Source: Spartinivicinus ruber | GTDB taxonomy: Bacteria > Pseudomonadota > Gammaproteobacteria > Pseudomonadales > Zooshikellaceae | Direction: 5' to 3' | Assembly: GCF_011009015.1 (NCBI RefSeq) | Contig: NZ_CP048878.1 | Coordinates: 5,114,354 to 5,178,353 of the forward strand | Length of the DNA stretch: 64,000 bases | Shown here: positions 54,745 to 61,009 of the stretch, one piece after another | Layout of the letters: the number at the start of each line of letters is the position of its first letter | Numbering within the stretch: position 1 is the first letter of the stretch | The notes under the pieces: generated by a model | The model's database searches: none | What the model was told of the DNA's origin: nothing | The model's input: only the letters and a program-made list of their open reading frames with translations | Program-made: the position numbers and the translations under genes

Positions 54745-55185
54745 ATGAAAAAAATTATTTATCAAGTTTATATAATCACTTTAATTACCACATGCTCAGT
54801 TTATGCCAATACAGAAGACTCAAAAATGACCATACATTCTAATGGTCAAGTTATTGTAATCGAAGAACCTAGTTTCGAGCCCCATTCTATAGGTAGCTTT
54901 AGTATACGCTTATATAAACCATCCAACCCAAAATTCCCATACGATAACTTTATAACAGGAGTTATCAGTGATCGGGATGGAAGTATCGTTGAAGTACAAG
55001 TAAAAGATCTAGATAAAGACAAAAACAATGAAATAATCGTTATCACAGAAACTGCTGGTAGTGGAAGCTATTTTTCTGCATATGCTTTCAACGTAAAGAA
55101 CAAAACTATCAAACCTTATCTCACTATTAATGAAGCAAACTCTAAAAAACAGGCAATACAAAAATTAGTAAAGAATAATTATTAG
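54745..55185 (+). CDS. pliI: PliI-type periplasmic inhibitor of I-type lysozyme
   Basis: The 146-residue exported protein has a signal peptide (YQVYIITLITTCSVYA) and matches the PliI family: VIVIEEPSFEPHSIGSFSIRLY, then VQVKDLDKDKNNEIIVI and the inhibitory-loop-like AGSGSYFSA (residues 104-112). In Aeromonas PliI a Ser and a Tyr of that loop enter the active site of invertebrate-type lysozyme. Such inhibitors protect bacteria living in molluscs and other invertebrates. The ATG at 54745 is preferred to a TTG 15 bases upstream. A very strong hairpin follows the stop directly. Confidence 0.78.
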   Translation: MKKIIYQVYIITLITTCSVYANTEDSKMTIHSNGQVIVIEEPSFEPHSIGSFSIRLYKPSNPKFPYDNFITGVISDRDGSIVEVQVKDLDKDKNNEIIVITETAGSGSYFSAYAFNVKNKTIKPYLTINEANSKKQAIQKLVKNNY

Positions 55186-55229
55186 CAATACCAACCCTAC
55201 TAAATATCGCTTTAGTAGGGTTGGTATTG
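55186..55229 (+). terminator. Strong terminator after pliI
   Basis: CAATACCAACCCTACTAAA (55186-55204) pairs perfectly over 19 bp with its complement at 55211-55229 around a 6-base TATCGC loop. It begins one base after the pliI stop and is followed by AGTATTATTTA. Confidence 0.85.
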
Positions 55230-55259
55230 AGTATTATTTAACTTAGGAAATTGACTTAA

Positions 55260-55416
55260 GGCTACTTCTAAAATTCACTACACAAATGACTGTATCAGTG
55301 TAGGAGATAGAACAACACGAGGAGCAGTTGCCGAAGGCCACAGTGTATAAAGAGTAATTAATATCCGAGTACTGATCTAAAATAACTACTAAGAGAAAAA
55401 TCCATTTTTAGAGGCG
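55260..55416 (-). repeat. Intergenic repeat family B, copy 2
   Basis: About 157 bases that, read on the minus strand, run from CGCCTCTAAAAATGGATTTT through TATACACTGTGGCCTTCGG to ATTTTAGAAGTAGCC, matching the copy at 29894-30080 at both ends and in the core. It ends four bases before the stop of the pentapeptide-repeat gene. Confidence 0.5.
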
Positions 55417-55419
55417 AAC

Positions 55420-56070
55420 TTAAATGCGAGGACAAAATGGAGGAATCACTATACTGATACATTCTTTATGTTTATAACACTTATTATCAGCAGCCATTGA
55501 AAAAGCATTTTCATCGATTATCGCTCCATCCATCACAGAACAAGTGACGCTCGTATCAATCAAAGTTGCTCGTGATAAATTAACATTTTTCATATCATTA
55601 TATGTTAGCTTTGCACTCGTTAAGTTAGCATGATTGAAATTAGAATTAGATAAATTTCCTAAGAAAAAAGTGGAATTTGTCAACTCCGCAAAACTAAAAT
55701 TTGTGTTAACAACATAAGCATACTCTATTTTAGCAGAGTACAGGCTAGCTCCGTTTAAGTTTGTATTGACTAATCTTGCTTTATCAAGAACAACATTATC
55801 CAAATTTGCCTGAGTTAAGTTCGTACTGATTAATTTTGCTTTAGTCAGTATTGCTGAATTTAGGTTAGCGTAACTCAGGTTTGCTTTACCCAAATCAGCA
55901 TTAGTTAAATCCTGATAACTTAAGTCACAAAATGAAAGGTCGCAGCCTACACATGCTTTATTTATTAGCAAATTAACACGATTTAGCTCATTGCATGAGT
56001 TTGCATTAGCTTGATTCATGGCAACTGCTATATAAGTTAATGTTAAACCAACGATCGTATTTATCTTCAC
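55420..56070 (-). CDS. Exported pentapeptide-repeat protein
   Basis: The 216-residue protein has a signal peptide (cleavage near NQANANS, residue 24), a cysteine-rich start (ACVGCDLSFCDLSY) and about 25 pentapeptide repeats of the A(D/N)LxX type (LTNADLGKANLSYANLNSAI and onward), which form a right-handed quadrilateral beta-helix. The end carries two more cysteine pairs (CSVMDG, CYKHKEC). Cytosolic members such as Qnr protect gyrase, but this one is exported, so that role does not apply. Function unknown. Confidence 0.85.
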   Translation of the reverse strand: MKINTIVGLTLTYIAVAMNQANANSCNELNRVNLLINKACVGCDLSFCDLSYQDLTNADLGKANLSYANLNSAILTKAKLISTNLTQANLDNVVLDKARLVNTNLNGASLYSAKIEYAYVVNTNFSFAELTNSTFFLGNLSNSNFNHANLTSAKLTYNDMKNVNLSRATLIDTSVTCSVMDGAIIDENAFSMAADNKCYKHKECISIVIPPFCPRI

Positions 56071-56488
56071 TTGAACATCCTTTGTTATAATAAATTATAA
56101 GATGTACACTAACATTTTAATTACAAAATACTTTTCCATTCACGACCTTTATCAAATTAAATTTACTTAAAGAGACTGATACACGATCCAATCAGAATCT
56201 ACTCTCAAAGCTGCACAGCTTTTATCACTATAGTTCAAATAATATTAACTCTTATTAATATCATTCACATCTATTTTATACCTATCATAAATCATTTATA
56301 GATGTAAAATTAATACGTAAATACTAACGATAAAAGCTAGCGATAAACCTCTAAGAATTTTAAGAGTGGCCGAGGATGAAGTTAGCTAATCCTAAAAATC
56401 ATTAGTCAAGTGTAACTAAGATGAGTTCATTAGTTTAATCACATGGACAGAGTTAAAATAGGATATAATTAATTTACCGAAGAATCAC
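56071..56488. other. 418-base intergenic region
   Basis: AT-rich DNA that should hold the pentapeptide-gene promoter near 56080-56150. Around 56347-56400 there are pieces reminiscent of the intergenic repeats (CCTCTAAGAATTTTAAGAG, then CCTAAAAATCATTAG), possibly a badly decayed copy. No gene was seen. Confidence 0.4.
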
Positions 56489-57235
56489 TTAGTTACTCAT
56501 ATCATATTTATTAGTAATACGATAGTAGTTTTTTTTCATATCTTCCGTTGCAAATACCTCACTAAGTTTTTCGACTATTTCTTTATCTGTTTTTTTATTA
56601 CAAGCTAAATAGAGGCCTTCTCTTGAAATGCTATCAACATAAAGTACTTTCTCTACTTCTAAAGGAGATAGATTTTCTTGATTTAAACGATAATATAGAA
56701 CTGACTCAGGATAAAGCACTAGTTCAAACCTTTCTTTAAATAACATTAGTATCTCTAGGTCACTACTAGGTGTTAATACAGTTTTAAACCCTTGAGCCTT
56801 TAACCAATTTGCCCTTGAAGACCCTTTATTGCTACCGACTCTATATTTCTTCGCATCTGAAAGACTATTGATAATAACATCTTTTCTATTAGCTAACTTA
56901 AAAAAGTACACTTTATAAGGGCCTACTAATCCTATCCAACTAAATATATTTTCTCTCTCAGGTGTTCTTGCGATAGGAATAATAGCTATATTCTTTTCAG
57001 TTTGGGCTATATGATACGCACGTATCCAAGGTAAACTTAAGAAGGACGCAGAAACTCCTGAACGAGTTACAGCGTACTTGACTATTTCAACTGCAGTTCC
57101 AGGTTTATTTGGATTATTAGTTACGTAGGGAGGAAACTCTGTCATGACGATTTTTAATTCATCGGCAAAACATCCACAACAGAACACAAGACTTAAAACT
57201 ATAAAAAAGAACCGCACATCAGGGCACCATAACAA
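56489..57235 (-). CDS. Orphan periplasmic solute-binding protein, SBP_bac_3 type
   Basis: The 248-residue protein has an export signal (FFFIVLSLVFCCGCFADEL; the cysteines before FADEL could also form a lipobox) and family 3 features: IVMTEFPPYVTNNPNKPGTA, VEIVKYAVTRSGV, and the mid-protein RVGSNKGSSRANWLKAQGF. It is the third such protein in the window without neighbouring ABC genes. The start has no clear ribosome site; a GTG 18 bases later (VRFFF) is also possible. Confidence 0.72.
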   Translation of the reverse strand: MLWCPDVRFFFIVLSLVFCCGCFADELKIVMTEFPPYVTNNPNKPGTAVEIVKYAVTRSGVSASFLSLPWIRAYHIAQTEKNIAIIPIARTPERENIFSWIGLVGPYKVYFFKLANRKDVIINSLSDAKKYRVGSNKGSSRANWLKAQGFKTVLTPSSDLEILMLFKERFELVLYPESVLYYRLNQENLSPLEVEKVLYVDSISREGLYLACNKKTDKEIVEKLSEVFATEDMKKNYYRITNKYDMSN

Positions 57236-57307
57236 TACTTATATTCAAGTATAGCAATAGCTATAAAAACATGCCCCTTATACAATCCAGCATTACTTCC
57301 AAAAAAC

Positions 57308-58153
57308 CTACTTAATCGTAACTTTGATTAGGTCTTCATCTAGTTTTTGTAAGTAATCTAAACCAAATTGACCATTTTCTAAGCAGCCATACAATTCTGC
57401 AGGCAAGTTCTGTTGTATTTCCTTACTACAAGCTGCTGCAGCTAGCGCAATAGTAGCAACAGTATCTACATCCCCTGTATAATCAACACATTGTTTCAAA
57501 TTGGCTGATAAATCTTCATGGCTAACAACAGCTGTAACAGCGGCATGAACAGCGTCAATCCCCAAATGTCCGACCTTGCCTTGCCAGGGCGTATCCCAAT
57601 CACCTGGTATCTTTGATTTGAGATAACGTCCTAAATCCCTTTTGTCACCCAGTTGATATTGGCAATAATGTACCATCAGTGCAGCTGCTACAGCTGAATT
57701 AATTCCTCCTGCCGTATCATGGGTTACTTTTGCTTGAATAGTGGCATATTCAATAACCTGCTTTTCATCAGCCAGCAAGCCAATAGGACCCGCTCGCATC
57801 GCCGCACCACTCTTATCACTATAAGGCTTAATTTGTTCAAGGAATTGTTTACCATCATTTATATCCGTTAAAAACTGATAAAAACGACTAGCATAACCTT
57901 CTCTAGGGTCTCGTTTAAAAACATTTACAAAATAATTGGCAATATTATCTGGCGTCCAGCCCTCTCCACTGATTAATAATTCAGCAATCGCCAAACTCAT
58001 TTGGGTGTCATCAGTGTAACAGCCAGGCTTAATGGAAAAGTGTCTTGGGTGCTGAATATATTGCTGTAGGTTGTTATGTTCCTTAACAACCTTTTTATTC
58101 ACATACTCAAAACCAGCACCGTATGCATCACCAATTGCAAGCTCTACTAACAT
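57308..58153 (-). CDS. ADP-ribosylglycohydrolase family protein
   Basis: The 281-residue protein has the ADP-ribosylglycohydrolase (DraG/ARH) marks: GDAYGAGFEY near residue 8, the magnesium-binding YTDDTQMSLAI near 48, THDTAGGINSAVAAALM in the middle, and the second metal site TGDVDTVATIALA near 230. These enzymes remove ADP-ribose from proteins or hydrolyse related compounds, reversing toxin or regulatory ADP-ribosylation. The start has no upstream frame that extends it clearly. It lies after the broken WD40 gene; no ADP-ribosyltransferase is visible nearby. Confidence 0.88.
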   Translation of the reverse strand: MLVELAIGDAYGAGFEYVNKKVVKEHNNLQQYIQHPRHFSIKPGCYTDDTQMSLAIAELLISGEGWTPDNIANYFVNVFKRDPREGYASRFYQFLTDINDGKQFLEQIKPYSDKSGAAMRAGPIGLLADEKQVIEYATIQAKVTHDTAGGINSAVAAALMVHYCQYQLGDKRDLGRYLKSKIPGDWDTPWQGKVGHLGIDAVHAAVTAVVSHEDLSANLKQCVDYTGDVDTVATIALAAAACSKEIQQNLPAELYGCLENGQFGLDYLQKLDEDLIKVTIK

Positions 58154-58240
58154 AGTTTATTCAAACTTCAGGTTGATTTATGAACAGAAAATAACGTTTA
58201 AAGTCTTGCCTTGCCACGTAGTGTAAACAGTATTAGCAAC

Positions 58241-60361
58241 CTATTCACTAAAAAGTTGCTTTTTCCTATACTGATCTCTATATTTAAGCAACTGATCCCA
58301 AGGATACCGAGTATTTTTTTCATGCGTCTGTATCATAAAATACTTGTCAGAATCTTCGACTGAGTAATAACCAGGATGAGATGGACTCCAAGCTAAACCT
58401 TTATTTAAATCTAGTTTTTGTATTTTAAACTTTAAATGATAGTTTTGGTCTTTGTAAGTCCATACATTAAAAACAGAAGAATTACTAGCTGTCACTAAAA
58501 TAGAACCATCGTAGCTACTCGTTAAAGCTGCAATATCAGTAATATGACTTGATAATTTTCCTTTTGTTTTCAGTGTATCAATCTCTTTCAACAGAATATT
58601 ATTTAAGCTTGCTACTGCTAAATATTTCGCCTTTTCCAAATATACCATTAAAGGTGCTGTCATGGAGATTACCCTAGACTTTTCCTGGAGCTTCTGTTTA
58701 TTCTCTATATAATTCCAGATAACAAGATTTCTATTTGTGGAGGCTAATAAAGAATTGGCTTATTCAAGCCCAACAATATTTTCAAATTTCACTTTACTAA
58801 ATAAAGTTTTCTTACCTTCAAGAGTTGATATAAGCTTTCCTGATTTTATATCAAATATACGTATATCCCCCTCAAAGTCTGTTATAGCTAAGTGTGTATT
58901 ATTTATAAACTCCAGATCCTTTATGGATAAGTAAAAATTATTTTCTGAAAATATTAATTTACCCGTGTTAATGTTATGAACACGGACGAATACCTTAGAA
59001 TTGTTCGCACCTATATTGCTTACTAATGACTGACCAAATGCTACTTTTGATATTGCTAATTTGTCGACATAACCTTCGGAAAATGATTCATTAATCACTG
59101 GTTTTGATTGTTTTAAATCAAATAAGAAGTATCGTTTAGGACCTCCAGTGGCAAATAAGCTTCCATCTTTCCCTAGAGCTATAGATCTAACAGACTTTGC
59201 AGGAATAGTAGTTAACTGACGTCCTGTGTTAGTATCCCAAAGTTGTACATGCCCATCACAAGCAGTTAACGCAAGAACACGCCCATCTCCTGACAATTCT
59301 GCAAAAGTAAACGTCGAATCAGAAATTCCTGGTTTATAGGATGCCAGCTTTTTTCCATCAATAGTACTCATTCTAATTACATTAGTCTGGCCTTCTGCAC
59401 AATAATAGTAAGGATGATCACTATGAGTTATTTTATCAGTATCTACACCAACCATTTCTTTACTATCAAAACTAAAACCCATCATGTTGTATGCCGAATC
59501 CAACTTATACTGCTTAACCAAATTAAACTGTGATGCATTCCATATGCTTACCTTATTTTTATTAACAAGTATAAGATTATTCTCATATTGATCATAGTGA
59601 AGCTGTGGTCTATGTAAAATATGCTGATCTTTTTTAAGAGTGTATTTTACACTTGCATTCTTATAATCCCATGCTAAGACTTTTGACCCCATCGTAGCTA
59701 TAGCTAGGTAGCCTTTCGTGAATTTAATAACACTTGGCAATTTATGTTTTATTTCAACCTCAGAAAAGAGCTCATTGTTTTTTGTTTTCCAAAGCTTTAC
59801 TTTTCCAGACTTAAATGCTACTGCAGTATATTTTCCGTTTAGTGAAATATCCATTGACGAGATTTCTTCACTTCTAAACTTGCCTTTTGCATAAAAATAC
59901 TTATTAAATCCATTTAACATATCTACTTTGACAAAAGTCTGCCCCATTGCGGCATAAAGAAATCGGCCCTTCGGGCTAAACTTAACCACCCCAACATCAC
60001 CAAAAGTATCAAGAGGAATTTTAACAAGCTGATTTGTCACGAGCTCAAATATTACTAAATTTCTATCTTTAGATACTGATGCAAGCCATTTACCATCAGG
60101 AGAATAAGTTATTCCAACAACATCTTCTTGATGATAGTTTAATACCCTAACCACTCGGCCATCACTGTTGTTCATTTGAATAATCTTTATTTGCTGGCTA
60201 TTATCCGCTGTAGCTAAATAGGGACCAGCAGGATCATAGGCTATCGCATTAACGTCATCAGTATTGCCATGGTTCAAAAATATTTCAAACTGTGTTGTTG
60301 AGGCCACAGAAAGACTGGAACAACAGGTTATTAAAATCAATAAAAATATCTGACTACTCAT
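58241..60361 (-). pseudogene. Exported WD40-repeat protein gene with one in-frame stop
   Basis: A 706-codon frame is broken by one TAA at 58760-58762. Before it, 533 residues start with a signal peptide (IFLLILITCCSSLSVAS) and run through WD40-like blades (NAIAYDPAGPYLATADNSQQ, ITYSPDGKWLASVSKDRNL). After it, the same frame continues ANSLLASTNRNLVIWNYIEN and through 58663 to the stop at 58241, which is clearly another WD40 blade. No frame shift is needed, so it is a point change, read-through or a sequencing error. The protein would be a periplasmic or surface beta-propeller. Function unknown. The gene follows the likely Rhs immunity gene. Confidence 0.8.
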
Positions 60362-60433
60362 ATAAAAAACCTTACAACCAGTTTCATGATTACTATTTAG
60401 TTAAAGCACATGGAAAATTTGTAGTAAAGAGCT

Positions 60434-61003
60434 CTATAGAGGGTATTTTTCATAGGCTTGCCTGGTATCAAACTGCAAAATATCAATATACTTCTGAATA
60501 GTTAGAAATACATCTTCTAAATTATCCTGCTCAATTTCTTGCAACTCTGTAGCATCCGAATAAATAAGATCCAAACAAGAATCAATATCAGTTTTTTCAA
60601 ACCCAATAATAGTAATCAAATAATCACTTTTTCTTTTTTTAACTGTAATCCAATGATAGTTACTTGTAGATCTACCATGAACTTCACCAATTAACAGCTC
60701 ACCTTTATTTAGCCTAGACTCAATAAGTTTCTTTTTATCATCGACAGAAACAGGTATTCTTTTTTTCCTTGTTTCTGCAATACAGCGGTCAGCTGAACAA
60801 TTATACTCTATGTATAACTTTTCTGCTTCACTTAAAGCTATATCCAACGCCGCACAAATACGTTCAACATCATTTTTTTTCTTTTTAAATAGCTCTTTTT
60901 TTGCACTCTCATACCCCATCCCTGACTGCACTATATTAACAATCATTCCCAAAGTTAGCCCTGTTTCATTTTTTAACTTTTTTATCAACTCTGCTTTATT
61001 CAT
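60434..61003 (-). CDS. Probable Rhs immunity protein
   Basis: The 189-residue cytoplasmic protein is not recognised. It begins MNKAELIKKLKNETGLTLGM, which is a helical, possibly HTH-like segment, and later has HWITVKKRKSDYLITIIGFE. It starts six bases after the stop of the Rhs gene on the same strand, with AAGAGAAT upstream, the standard place for the cognate immunity gene of an Rhs toxin. Function is therefore inferred from position only. Confidence 0.65.
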   Translation of the reverse strand: MNKAELIKKLKNETGLTLGMIVNIVQSGMGYESAKKELFKKKKNDVERICAALDIALSEAEKLYIEYNCSADRCIAETRKKRIPVSVDDKKKLIESRLNKGELLIGEVHGRSTSNYHWITVKKRKSDYLITIIGFEKTDIDSCLDLIYSDATELQEIEQDNLEDVFLTIQKYIDILQFDTRQAYEKYPL

Positions 61004-61009
61004 ATTCTC

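Noticed and set aside
55420-56070. Qnr-type quinolone-resistance role for the pentapeptide-repeat protein.
   Set aside because: It has a clear export signal and extra cysteines, so cytosolic gyrase protection is not credible.
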